DNA of 64,000 bases from Siphonodentalium dalli (taxonomy: Eukaryota; Mollusca; Scaphopoda; Gadilida; Siphonodentaliidae). The stretch is from assembly GCA_032622095.1 (NCBI GenBank), contig CP136063.1, positions 211,935,982 through 211,999,981 of the forward strand, written 5' to 3'. The notes beneath the pieces were generated by a model that saw only the letters and a program-made list of their open reading frames with translations, made no database searches and was not told where the DNA came from. The stretch's first letter is position 1. Each line of letters begins with the position of its first letter. The translations under genes were made by a program, and so were the position numbers. This document shows positions 18,707 to 29,723 of this stretch, piece after piece.

Positions 18707-21480
18707 GGCTTATTTTGTACTGACCAAGAATATTGCATAATTATGCTTATTAATCTATGTCTTAAACAGTTGAACTAGTTGTTTACATATATGATATATG
18801 ACATCTGTTTATAAAGTGTTCGGATGCGATTCTGTTTGCCAGATAGACAGAAAACATCCACATACATATTCCATACAATTTTACTTTGTTTTCTTTGAAC
18901 CAAAACAAGGCCAGAAAGTCGAAAATGGTATCACTCATAAAACAAATTATTGGACCAAACTCAGATTAAATTTGTACACATAGACCACACACATGTCACC
19001 TTTAATTCCGAACTTCCGAGCCAAAAAGTGCAAAAATAATTTTACTAAAACATATTTGAACTTGACATGTATTTTTACTGAGAAACACACATACCGACTT
19101 CAGTTCCGATAAAATAATCCAAAACGTTATGCCGTGATCGGTCGGAACCCAAAATGTTAACGGACGAACATAAAATATATATACGACCGTTCTTTTCAAA
19201 CCAGTGGATGTAATTTGGGCTATAAAACTTTCTGACCCTTTCTTGTCGATCTCCTTACAATCTGACATTCTTCATATATAGGAACTCCTATTGCGTGGCC
19301 TACTACTTGGCTTGCATCTAAATAGCTCCCCACCATACATGCTCCGCGAATTTGCCATGCTTTGTATTTTGGTACCTTTTGTTACACAGCACCATGGTGT
19401 TGTATATGTGTATGTATGGAGCGTCTTTTAAAGGTCTCTGTGAGACCAGTTTAGTCTGGTTATCGCACGTGAAAGTGCGTGTTTTATGTATCTCTCCGAT
19501 ATGATCAAAACTATATTTGGTCGAAGGATTGTATTGAGTGCATACACGTTGTTCCTATATATCTAACTACTTGCATGGTGGCAGCTTTTACGACGGCGGA
19601 CTCTTTCACATACAACAACCATAAACAGGTCTCACAAAACGGAAACCTTTACAAGACGCTCCTGTATACAAAATATACAATACGAAACCATGACGCAATG
19701 CCTTTCGGACCATGGCCGGATGGTGCCTGATAGAATTATTCCCTACCACTATTGCCACTAGATCATACCATGAATCTCTACTCTTGATAACGCGTACATG
19801 TAAAGATCATTCTCCACCCGTTCAAACAATAATATAGTTAACAGTAGGTGTGACCCGTGTGTGTGTGGGGGGGGGGGGTGGTCCCATCTGCAACTGGGGG
19901 TTGCATTATTTTATGAGTCGCTATCGCAATAATATATATTTATTTTATTACCCTGTATGTATGCATGTTCCCAGGGTAGATTCATAACATAGCATATATG
20001 CATGCTGGTAATTAAAGGACGGGACTTTTTTGTTGTTGTTTTTTTTATAATTTGTCACAATGGATGCTGTTCGGTTCTGCGCCCGATGATAGAAATATTC
20101 CTTTTTATCATTACCGCTCGATAATCTAGTAGCTAAACTCATCCTTTGTGCGATGCCGCGAAATTAACAGTGTTCACCAATCACCAGTGGTACCGTTGTG
20201 TGTAATTCGGACATAACACACCTTTAAGCGATGCCGCCATGGTTGTTTTGATTGCAAGTCGGCTTCTCTTCTCAGTCGGGTTGTTTGTCGTCAAACATTC
20301 TGACGATAATTCAGGTGATGGGCGATCAACGGCAATCACTCTGTAAAAACAGACCCCTACCAGGATATATATATAGGGATAAATGTGCTGCTCGACATTC
20401 AGAACATCCCTAAGAACACATGCACTTTCATTATTCAGAAAACTTTTAGTCGAGGAACTGTACCGTTAAATATTAGGTAAGTTTCTATCTATTGAAATTG
20501 AGCTTGGTGCATCGGCATTTATGTAACTAATTTGATCTATTCCCCGAAATATTCTGTACAGATTCATTCCGGGATATAAATAAACTTTAATTCAGCCAGG
20601 GAGTACAGTAATCAAGAGCTTCAACCAAAATGTGAGAATTTTATTTTATATAGAACAATTCACTTTAATAGAAACACTATACATTCCTATACTGGAGATG
20701 TTTCCAGACCTCCCGTAACAATTAACAGCAACAATATAAATCAACAATGTGTTCTCCTCATCGTGTAATCTGGACCATTAAATACCAAAGAATATAATTT
20801 TGTTATTGAAAAAATAACAAAATAATTTGTGGTGTCCCTCTAAAATATCCAAATTCTATGAAATAAATGCATAAACAATTCAACATCGAGTATAATAGAT
20901 ATATGTACTAAATGAATCTCCCATTGGGTTACGAAAGTATGTATTAGACAACTATTCACCTGGAGTCGTGTTCAGGAAAATGAGCAGATGACAGTACGAA
21001 TAAAATATAACACATGACGACTGCAGAAGATCGAATCGCATGCAAACGTTCGGAGAAATGTTCAGATATAGTTCAACAAATTCAACTAACGCCCTATCTG
21101 AGCACTCCATAAGGGGCTATGGGAGTTACGAGCCAGTGAATATTTAGTATCGAAATGGTTAAGCAGCGTATACTGGAGTGTAAGAATTCAACGTTAACAA
21201 TAATTTGTTCAATGTTTTCATGATTTTATTCTTAATTTCAGGCCACACAATGCAGCGAGTTGGAAACACCCATGTCTACAAAACAAGGGACAGCAGTGTC
21301 GTCATCTGGAGCATGAACGGAGATGATAGTCTAGAGACACAGTATCTCCGTAACATAGGAAACAAGATACACGACACATCGACAGAATTCGCACTAAATG
21401 CCACGTTCACGTGCAAAACACCAGGATACGCAAAGACCGGTAACTCTAAACGAGCGTCTCCAAGAGAGCTGCTGTTCAGA
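18707..21480 (+). repeat. Tandem unit U5, truncated in exon 2 by the palindrome junction
   Basis: Colinear with U4 from the unit start through exon 1, intron and the first half of exon 2. Similarity to the gene stops at 21480, where the outer end of the large inverted repeat begins. This unit keeps the uninterrupted (empty) target sites of both U4 transposons: GGTTAAGCAGCG at 21157-21168 for the MITE, and GTTAACAATAATT at about 21192-21204 for the LINE. Confidence 0.92.
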
Positions 21481-21492
21481 TCCCAATTTTAA
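20396..21492 (+). pseudogene. Truncated gene copy in U5 fused to palindrome arm
   Basis: TATA (20364-20376), exon 1 (to 20476), the 765-bp intron (20477-21241) and the exon 2 start (21242, ATG at 21250) are intact. At 21480 the exon is cut by the palindrome end, and the frame closes after three foreign codons (Ser-Gln-Phe, stop at 21490-21492). The product would be 80 residues, with the first 77 matching U4 except Ala to Asp near residue 14, and would lack the basic tail. No AATAAA of its own remains. Confidence 0.7.
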
Positions 21493-21912
21493 AGACATAA
21501 ATAATTATGTACTTGTTTTGGTATATGAAACCGATAAGTTAGCATTCAGGCACTATGTCAACAGGAGGAATGTATCATATTAGTAACATCGCCGATAATT
21601 TCAAGAAAATCGACCGTACATATCCATAGAAATCATCATTTGAACTACACTCAATTGTAAATATTTACTCCTCAAATTGGAATGCAACTATCTGTGATAA
21701 ACTAATGAAAATGGTTTCACCTTCGAGAATAACTGTCATTAATTAATGTATAAGAATAACGATGAGCGTTGCCAATTTGGATATAATATTTGTAAAAATA
21801 ACTACTTTGAGCAAGATAATTCTCTTTTTTATTTGATCATTCTTCCGCAGTGATTCACATCACTTTAAAATAGACCGATACAGACCCATATAAACGCCAT
21901 ACAGGTAACAGG
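21493..21912. other. No feature recognised
   Basis: AT-rich sequence just inside the palindrome end; no ORF, repeat end or motif that I can support. Right-arm partner is 56166-56585. Confidence 0.5.
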
Positions 21913-21954
21913 GTGGCATATTTTCTAAAAATTAATAAACATACGGGTGCTATT

Positions 21955-22242
21955 ATGCTTATTTGGATCCCAAGAGTAGCTACTTTGCAATCTTTCGATT
22001 TTGAAACATACAGGCGCGCATACTTATTGTCCGAGTTTGAATACAGCTGTGGATCCCTTGTGTGTCCACCTGGTCATCCGTCATGTAAAAAGATTAAGGC
22101 AAAACTAAACATGACATGTCAAAGTATTAGCGATATTCCAAACTACGACACCAAACTTGGAAACGTAGCCAGTAAGACTTGTGTTGTTTCTGCAGTGCAA
22201 CCGATGCAGAGTTACAGTAATGCCCTAAGTAATCGTGGTTAA
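21955..22242 (+). CDS. Possible cysteine-containing exon fragment
   Basis: A frame from ATG 21955 (open from 21913) encodes a protein-like stretch with five spaced cysteines (EYSCGSLVCPPGHPSC...MTC...SKTC). It then runs into a TA-targeted MITE at about 22213, where the frame ends. Amino-acid use looks more coding-like than neighbouring frames. The opening TTATTTGGATCCCAAGAGTAGC resembles repeat sequence at about 63336, so a transposon origin is possible. The right-arm partner at 55836-56165 is identical in translation. Confidence 0.25.
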   Translation: MLIWIPRVATLQSFDFETYRRAYLLSEFEYSCGSLVCPPGHPSCKKIKAKLNMTCQSISDIPNYDTKLGNVASKTCVVSAVQPMQSYSNALSNRG

Positions 22243-22322
22243 GAAGTCGATTACTTAGAGCATTACTGTACCCGCTGAATTACTTAGAGCATTACTGTAC
22301 GCCAAATTAGAGCATTACTGTA
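22213..22322. mobile_element. Deleted TA-hairpin MITE with triplicated end
   Basis: CAGTAATGCCCTAAGTAATC plus the GATTACTTAGAGCATTACTG end form a short internal-deletion derivative (about 22215-22268). The terminal ATTACTTAGAGCATTACTGTA is then repeated twice more with short spacers. Confidence 0.7.
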
Positions 22323-23169
22323 TACGCCGAATAAAAGAAGTTTATAAATGTGTTACCCGTATATGTGATCCCTGCTTGGAATAGAGTAACACCGCTGAAT
22401 GTCATCCCCCAATCAATCCTTGAACTGACATGGACATGTAATCAAATACGAGTTTGTGCTGCCAGAAGTTAGGAAGCTATTTCGAAGTCTCTCCATAGTA
22501 TTTATGACTGTTCAGGTCTCGATTTAACTGGATTTGCATCGCAATTTGGGATGCCATTTCCAATTTCTACTATCCAATTTAAAATAAAATGACAGGTATT
22601 GGTAGGGAGTGCTATACAAAATCTACCCAGTGCTGCAAAAAAATGCTGTACAAATAAAAAAATTCAATCGACTCTTCCATTACTTTGTCAGGATCGCACA
22701 TGCAAATAACTTCAACTTTGAAGTTTAACCCAGCTTTATATCCTATGAGTGATGTTCATGATACTTTCCTGTCACTATAGGCTGTCAACATCCATAAATA
22801 TAATGATAAATATGCATTTTAATAAATTTATAATGACAAACTGCTGTGAAAAATTGCATATCCAACACATTAAAATGGGCAGATCCTTGATTTTTAAGCG
22901 AATACTTTGATAATCATGTGTGGTATTTTGATCGTTCTATATATATAGTAGGTGTCGGCTGGGGGCCATCCAATATGAAATACCCTAGTCATTTCAACAC
23001 TATCGACTAATCATTTCAACATTAGAAAAATTGATGATGCTAAACATAAACTTAATTAACCATGGCGTTATAATTAATTTCCCGTATAAATTTCAACTAT
23101 TTACCTGATAAATAATGTACGTTTTAAATATTACTTTTCTTAAAAATAGCATTTTATGCATTTCTTTTC
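22323..23169. other. No feature recognised
   Basis: Non-coding AT-rich stretch with a pyrimidine-rich tract and TTTCAG at its right end (23165-23170), which could be an acceptor for the candidate exon that follows. Confidence 0.4.
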
Positions 23170-23170
23170 A

Positions 23171-23424
23171 GAGTATGCTCTGACACTGGCACCAGAACTG
23201 TACCAGTACATGTGCAGCATACAGATGACATAAATATTGTACCATGGTATACAAGTGTGATGCAGCCTGTGGAACTTTCATGTGAGCTGTCAGTGAAGCG
23301 GGCACAGCTAGCTCGAGAAGACAGGAATAGACATGGCTATGGAAGAATGGCTATTATGACTAACAATATCAGTGTTGACATACACTGCTTTGGAAGAATA
23401 GCTATGATGATTCATCATGAGTAG
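23171..23424 (+). CDS. Possible 3' terminal exon of unknown gene
   Basis: TTTCTTTTCAG precedes a frame open for about 84 codons to TAG at 23422-23424. It contains VCSDTGTRTVPVHVQHTDD near the start and two similar short motifs near the end (YGRMAIM and FGRIAMM). There is no in-frame ATG at the start, which would fit an internal start of a terminal exon. I do not recognise it, and no partner exon is visible. The same sequence is at 54654-54907 (minus). Confidence 0.25.
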
Positions 23425-23433
23425 TCTTCTTAT

Positions 23434-23595
23434 GCCATCAACATCATCTTTCAATTGATATATGAGCGTGTCAATGTATCAGTAGATGAAAAACACACTG
23501 TATTTTCCGCAAAGCTGAATTATACTATTATGTTGTTCTACTTATACTGATACATCTATGTGCTCATAGATCAATCGAAAAACAATGTTGATGGC
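23434..23595. repeat. Imperfect 160-bp hairpin
   Basis: GCCATCAACAT...GTATCAGTAG at the left pairs with CTGATACATC...ATGTTGATGGC at the right, with mismatches, around a central AATTATACTATTATG. It is probably a hairpin MITE. Confidence 0.6.
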
Positions 23596-23635
23596 TTATA
23601 ATTACAACAAAAAAATCTTAATTTTCACTGATCTA

Positions 23636-24233
23636 CTAATAATCCATCCCAGAAAATTTACAACAACCGAGCAAAATATTCAGGAAAAAAATACACCTCA
23701 ACTTGATCAAGAAAATACTTCTTGTTTGCCTACTATTTACATTTAAATGTGAAAACGTCTTAATGGCTATCATCACAGAGAGTGAAATTTGAAGCAATGG
23801 CCCCTGACTTGTTAGGAATCTCAAGTTATATTGATCATTCCCGATGTAAGCAAATACCTTGGTAACATCTAATGTTCTCTGACCAATGACATACATCAAT
23901 ATCATTGGTATGAAGTAGTGATGTGCAGTTTTACGGTTCTCTGTTTTCTTCAGTTATATTTCAAAACCAAACCACAATTGATATATTCTATAAAACCTAT
24001 TCTTCCTGTTTCAATTAACTGAGCCCTCTCGTCACTTTTCCAAAACATGTGGTTAGCACCTGCTTTTGTCAGCTGGTATTTGCCACCACTATAGCAGTTT
24101 CAATTTGGAACACAGGTCTCATGTGTACGATAATGGCACATACTGCCAAATATAGTCTGGAAACTCACTTGAAAATGGCTGTAAATATTATGCCATATCT
24201 GGTATACACAGAGATTGGGGTATTAAAGATGTA
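23636..24233. other. No feature recognised
   Basis: AT-rich stretch; the short open frames (for example the 89-codon minus-strand one) show no domain or coding signal. Confidence 0.4.
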
Positions 24234-24350
24234 TAATCTGATTAAACATCCCTATTACTATTACTATTCCATTGGTTTCGGAGGTAAAAAATATTTTATT
24301 TAACCCACCCATCAAAACTCAGAGTTATTAGATATCGATTAAAAAATATT
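24234..24350. repeat. Diverged internal fragment of the AGGTACTC MITE
   Basis: ATTACTATTCCATTGG...GGTAAAAAATATT...CCATCAAAACTCAGAG...TTAGATATCGAT follows the order of the complete copies at 25403 and 32509 but has lost the ends. Confidence 0.55.
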
Positions 24351-24597
24351 TTATTTCTCATTAACAGTAATATATTGCCGTCTGGCAAAAAGTTGAAGTT
24401 TACCGGAATCGTTATGCGCAATCTCATATTCTGTGACGTCATGCGGGAGGTTAGACTTGCCCATTGTTCTTAAAGTATAACTGTCTCATACATTGCAACA
24501 TATAAAGTACAATGATAAATCAGATCATTGAATCATCATTCCCTAGCCTCTCGACCAATCATGCATTTCAATCAAATCGAGAGTAGTTGTAATTATT

Positions 24598-24742
24598 CAA
24601 GAAATGACTTGAATGTCGATTGGGGTCATCAGATTTTGATCAGCAGAGTAATTAAAAAACAATGAGATTCACACAGACTTTGTTTAATTAGTCTGCCGGT
24701 CAAAACAATTGACCACGCTCGATGTTCAAGTCATTCCTTATA
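24598..24742. repeat. 145-bp palindromic MITE-like hairpin
   Basis: AATGACTTGAATGTCGATTG at the left matches the complement of CGCTCGATGTTCAAGTCATT at the right. The arms extend inward through AGTAATTAAA/TTTAATTAGT with mismatches. Confidence 0.65.
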
Positions 24743-25048
24743 ATCATATACCAGTCCATTTTAATAGAACATTAATAACATGGAACATCTTTTCAAACTA
24801 CCAAAACGACTGTAAGTAACATATTGTTCAAATTCCAACACAACACAGTCTCACAATGACATGACAATCAAGCAACGAGCGTGGGCGACTTGAAATGAAG
24901 TAGGTGGTTCATAGCTTTTTATGAAGTTTATGAACCTCGGAACCGTTCTGGTAAACTGTATGACGAAATGTACTGATTCTTACAGGTGCCAATTGTGTGA
25001 ATATAGAGGATGTCTGATTATATAAACATACATCATTGATATTTTAAA

Positions 25049-25150
25049 CAGCCCTCATAATTGGCAACGTCAATCAGCAATACCCTAAGCCATTTGCTGA
25101 AGCAAACTGGGCCATGGCAAAGGTTTGCCGAAGCCAAAAATCTTAATTAA
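25049..25150. mobile_element. CAGCCCTC MITE, partial copy
   Basis: CAGCCCTCATAATTGGCAAC, then AGCAAACTGGGCCATGGCAA and TTTGCCGAAGCCAAA. The same family is seen complete at 26090 and 57142; here the right terminus is degraded. Confidence 0.6.
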
Positions 25151-25402
25151 GTTCTTTTATATCTCAAAAAAGTTATTCCCAGATGCACCCATGCTAATTA
25201 TGTTACTTGACCAAGTTTCTTTGTCTTCACTCACTTATGATATGATTGATTGTGGTGGCCCTCACATATGCAGGGAAATAACAGGAACTGTAATCAATCC
25301 CTTTTAGATCACTTTTAGATTATGATCTAGTTCATGTATGGTGTTCAGATCCCCGAGCTAATCCATAAAGGTCAGTGATTACAGTTTGATCATTTTGATG
25401 TC

Positions 25403-25890
25403 TTAAAGGTACTCAATCCGATAAAACTCCTCTCAATTACTATTTCAATGGCTTTGGGGGTAAAAAATATTTGATTCGAGTCGAGGAAGTCACCCATCAA
25501 AGCTCAGATTTGTTAGATATCGATTTTAGAAATCTATTATTTTTCATAATCGGGAATACTTTCTGACCCAGAACTCAGTCAAAATTGTGTTATTATTACC
25601 TCTTGATTTTAGAGTTATCCATCCTTGTCTGTTTGAATTGTGTTTTGGTGTACACATCTCGCGCAGGTTACGAAACTGACGGCAATTATTAGTACTCATC
25701 TCGAGAAACTAACAAATTTCAAAAATAAATATCTAATAACTCTGAGCTTTGTTTGATGGGTTCCTCGACTCGAATCAAATATTTTTTACCCCCAAAGCCA
25801 ATGAAATAGTAATATAAGACCCTCTGATCGGATTGTTGTTGTTGGAATCTGTTGAGATGGGGACCCTCTGTTCGGATTGAGTACCTTTAA
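25403..25890. mobile_element. TTAA-flanked MITE, AGGTACTCAATCCG family (488 bp)
   Basis: The inverted ends AGGTACTCAATCCGA and TCGGATTGAGTACCT are each bordered by TTAA. The inner arms also pair imperfectly (GGTAAAAAATATTTGATTCG with its complement). TTAA duplication is the piggyBac target rule, so a piggyBac-mobilised MITE is likely. The right TTAA (25887-25890) is shared with the next MITE. Confidence 0.8.
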
Positions 25891-26082
25891 CCCTTTCATG
25901 ACGGGAGCTGCACTGGTGCCACATTAAAGCATGTAGGGAGTTTCGCATATATATATATATAAGAGAATTCACTGTTTTACAAGGTCAAGGTAAATATTAC
26001 TAGGCCAATGTATTCTCTAATATATATCGAGGCTCCCAGGGTTTCGCAAAATTTCAGGAATCTAATGTCATGGAAGGGTTAA
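25887..26082. mobile_element. TTAA-flanked MITE, CCCTTTCATGAC family (196 bp)
   Basis: Ends TTAACCCTTTCATGAC and GTCATGGAAGGGTTAA. Internal AAGAGAATTC, AAGGTCAAGGTAAATATT and GGCTCCCA blocks are shared with the copies at 31868 and 59728. Confidence 0.8.
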
Positions 26083-26089
26083 AGGGACA

Positions 26090-26212
26090 CAGCCCTCTTA
26101 ATTCAGATTGTTTGGCTTCGGCAATCCGCTACGGCAACAGTATGCCGTGGCCCAGTTTGATTCAGCAAATTGCTTCGTCAATGCTGATTGCCGTAGCCAA
26201 TTATGAAGGCTG
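26090..26212. mobile_element. CAGCCCTC MITE (123 bp)
   Basis: CAGCCCTCTTAATTCAGATT...GCCAATTATGAAGGCTG. Internal GGCTTCGGCAATCCGC and GATTGCCGTAGCC are inverted relatives. It lies eight bases after the preceding MITE. Confidence 0.7.
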
Positions 26213-26616
26213 GGGACATCATATTTATAGTGTTGAAACAACTACCAGTATTAATTGATGTCAACTGGAATTTAGGATGACAACGCTTTAGAACTTTATG
26301 ACTGATTATATTCATGACTGCATGCATTTTATGGACAGATTTAGCATCGTCCATATGAAAATATAATTTACATTATTTTGTGACTTGTAGGTATAGTTTA
26401 TATCTCGTATTGCGTGGTCAAGTGTAGTCTAAGTTTCCTTTCATATAAGCCAGCTAGGGAAATTGTTTTGGATACCGCTGGTTTACGACGAAGTCCTGTG
26501 TATATGTCATTTCATATCGGGGGGGTTTAGCATTGTTATCCACTCACCTAAACTCCCCAATATAAACTAATTAAATGTCACAATTGTGACAGTAAAGTGG
26601 TTTATTGTGTAGAAAA
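26213..26616. other. No feature recognised
   Basis: Non-coding AT-rich sequence between MITEs. Confidence 0.4.
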
Positions 26617-28177
26617 TATGCGATCAGATGCTCGTAGCCCGTTTATATATAACCATGGGTATATGCGATAAATACACGATGGTTCGACCCGATGTGAAAA
26701 CATTTTGAAAATTTGAAAATTGGCAACTGATGGCATTTCAATTTTCAATCCAAAATTTTTCAAATGAAAGGGAAATATGCAAATTTTGGTCTAAAAACAA
26801 CAAATTCGTCACTAAGAAATTGTTGGAAATCAAACTACGAGAACAATTTCAAACTAATTTTGGTGTGAATTTTCCAACTAATGTTGCATTGGGTTTGACT
26901 ACAGTTTGGGGGTGGGACCCCTGCATAACCACCCCTGTCGGCACGTCCCTGCTTGGCACCCCATGCTAAGAGCGCGGTCTTGAGTTCACTGAAGACGAGA
27001 ACTAAATTTTGTTGGGGAGGGATAGCCAACCACATCGATGAGATCTGTAATGGTCAACTCAGTAGCTAAAGCCCGCCCCTTATCGGGGAATCGTATAGCA
27101 CATGCGTCGGGGATATCCTGGCGCCACCCCAAAATACAGGTCAAGTTCGAATATGGGTTTGCTCCGCCCATTTTTGCAAGAGTTATGGCCCTTTTCCACT
27201 TAGAATCTTATAATTTTCTGGTTTCCGGATGATAACTTCAGTTTGTGTGGTCATATCTGAATCAAATTTGGTATGTGAGTTTATCAGACTGAAATACAGA
27301 TTAAGTTCGAATATGGGTTTGCTCCGCCCATTTTTGCGGAGTTATGGCCCTTTTTCGACTTACAATCTTATAATTTTCTGGTTTCCGGATGATAACTTCA
27401 GTTTGTGTGGTCATATCTGAACCAAATTTGGTATGTGAGTTTATCAACCAAAATACAGGTCAAGTTCGAATATGTGTTTACTCGGCCCATGTTTGCGAGA
27501 GTTATGGCCCTTTTTCGACTTAGAATCCTGTCAATTTCTGGTTTCCGGATGACAACTTTAGTTTGTGTGATCATATCTGAATCAAATTTAGTATGATAGT
27601 TTATCTACCATTCCAAGGTACACTGGTTGGATTGTTCTGAAATTTAGTGGATTGTTCTGAAATTTAGTATCGGATTTAGGGTCCTTGTTATTTTTTTCAG
27701 ACAAGCTGATGCCCCAATGAAGCCACTTTTTCGGGGGACACTGTGGCCGTACGGCCTTTTATTCTCTCAGTTTTAAATTCGCATGGTATCGTTCTGTTGG
27801 CCTCTCTATATCATATATGAATAGTTTTTCTAAAAACCCTTAAACCAACTCGGTGTGCAATTTCCCTCCATGCGCTCCTGTTGCGCAAATTCTAGTATAA
27901 AAAGTGCGTCTATTTCAAAAAAAGTTCCAACAGTAAATATGACCAGACAAGAAATAGAAACCGCTAATCTCATCACTAAGCTTAACAACACCAGTCGAAC
28001 ATGATTACCTTTCAATGCAATAACACCGGGCACCAGGTTACGGATAACCATGTGCAGGCACACGCACCATGGATAAATACACGGTCAAAAGAACAGCGAT
28101 ATTTTTTGTACGATTATATCTGGCATATACCCATGGTTATATATAAACGGGCTATGAGCATGTGACCGCTATTTTTT
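26617..28177. mobile_element. TIR element carrying an internal 160-bp satellite (1.56 kb)
   Basis: GCTCGTAGCCCGTTTATATA...ACCATGGGTATATGC at the left recurs inverted at the right (GCATATACCCATGG...ATATAAACGGGCTATGAGC), giving terminal repeats of about 50 bp. In between lie three tandem 160-bp units and no credible ORF. The layout recalls bivalve elements with a tandem core, such as those described as pearl. The class is uncertain and the outer edges are approximate. Confidence 0.6.
27124..27606. repeat. Satellite of about 160 bp, three units
   Basis: ACAGGTCAAGTTCGAATATG begins near 27136, 27296 (variant) and 27455, with TTATGGCCC(T)n and CTGGTTTCCGGATGA in each unit. Confidence 0.85.
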
Positions 28178-28470
28178 TAAAACAATACTAGTACATATTT
28201 ATCTGGCTTGGAACTGGTATTTATTTTACCTAGCCCAATCGCTGTTAACTGTTAAGCCTCCTTAGTTGCTGCACTTAGCATCCCTGTTAATTCCAATATG
28301 ACATACATGCAGTCACGGCTGGAAACAATGGTAACTCTAACTTTTGATCTGGAGATTGCATGTAAATCCCAATTATTATTTTTTTATTCTTGTGAAAACT
28401 ATTCCGACCTAAATCAAAATTTTGCCAATTTACTATTTTTGGTGAGATTTAAAATTGAGAAATATAAATC
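28178..28470. other. No feature recognised
   Basis: AT-rich; a 69-codon frame here shows no domain. Confidence 0.4.
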
Positions 28471-28617
28471 CATAGGAGCTTGGAACTTAATCAACAAATT
28501 CCCTTAAAAATTGCCCTATGATTATTTATGGCCAACCTATTGTTCACCAAAAATTATCTTCAGGCAGATGCATGTTGATAATTTTTGGCAGTTATTTATA
28601 AAGTTCCAAGCTCCTGT
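28471..28617. repeat. Hairpin MITE-like element, GGAGCTTGGAACTT ends
   Basis: CATAGGAGCTTGGAACTT and AAGTTCCAAGCTCCTGTG form the ends; an inner CCAAAAATTATC/GATAATTTTTGG pair sits off-centre. Confidence 0.6.
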
Positions 28618-28822
28618 GATTAATATAAAGTGGATTTGCTATATTTGATTAGAATTTAGAGGTAAAATCGATATTGTAAAAGGTGGTATTGCGAGCCCAA
28701 CTGAAAAGGAGTGTTCAGATGAGTCAATTACATTGATCCGTATGTTGCTTTGACATGATTTATTGTCTACATTAAGCCTTTCACAAAAACACATACTTTA
28801 CATTATAAATCAGAGCTTGTGA

Positions 28823-29101
28823 TTAAAGGCACGGATGGCCTTCACAGTGGGTATCGCTGTTAAAATAGTCAGATCCGCTAAAACAGAAATAATATTGAGT
28901 AAATAGTATGTTATGGTCAAGTTCATATGCTTTGTTATGTAAACAAAAGCCAAAAATGTTACAGAACCTGATTACATAACCCAGCGTACAAACTTAACAA
29001 TAACATACTACATGTATTTACGCAATATTTATGACTGGTATAAGAACAAAATATGTCTGTTTTACAGCAATACCCACCGCGAAGGCCATACGTGCCCTTA
29101 A
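28823..29101. mobile_element. TTAA-flanked MITE, AGGCACG family (279 bp)
   Basis: TTAA-AGGCACGGATGGCCTTC on the left; GAAGGCCATACGTGCCC-TTAA on the right. The inverted ends extend through GTGGGTAT(C/T)GCTGT. A third family with the same TTAA target in this window. Confidence 0.8.
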
Positions 29102-29723
29102 TAATATTATTGCAGCTAATAAGTTTGATAGGTGCTATTGGAATAAAACCAATATTGCAAATCAATATATCTGTAATAAATTGATTGTATGATGTCAAAT
29201 CCAAACAAATAAACACTTTATTGACATAAATACAAGTTTATTTACCTTCGATTCGAAAACAGCTGCCATGTTTTATCGATTGAAAACAAGAAACGTCATA
29301 AGACATGCGTTATGCTTTGTTGCGTTGAAAATAGAATCTCTCTGTTGTGTGTGTGTTAATGAACGCATCCCATCTGTCTGAGCCTCGGTATTATTCTCTT
29401 TAATCCAATATCAATGCAACTTTCTCGTCTGAACGCAACTTTAGAGTTTCTTCATTCAGTGTTTATTTATTTAAAATGCTGTTGCATATCAAACAACATA
29501 ATCAGGAAAAAATAAACAATGAATGAAGAAATTATAAAGCTGAATTTTCTGTGGTTACTCATAGGCATCTGTTGAATTCAGGGTTTTTTATTATTCATGT
29601 ATTTTTATTGAAAATGACTGCATGGTGAAGCGATACACAATCACCGTCTAAACCGGATCTAGAGTTCTAGACCGAAAATTGCTTTGCTTCCAGTGTTTTC
29701 GTTCTATACTGTTGTAAAAGTTT
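29102..29723. other. No feature recognised
   Basis: AT-rich sequence. Two facing tracts near 29450-29530 (GAATGAAGAAA and complement) form a weak inverted repeat. Confidence 0.35.
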
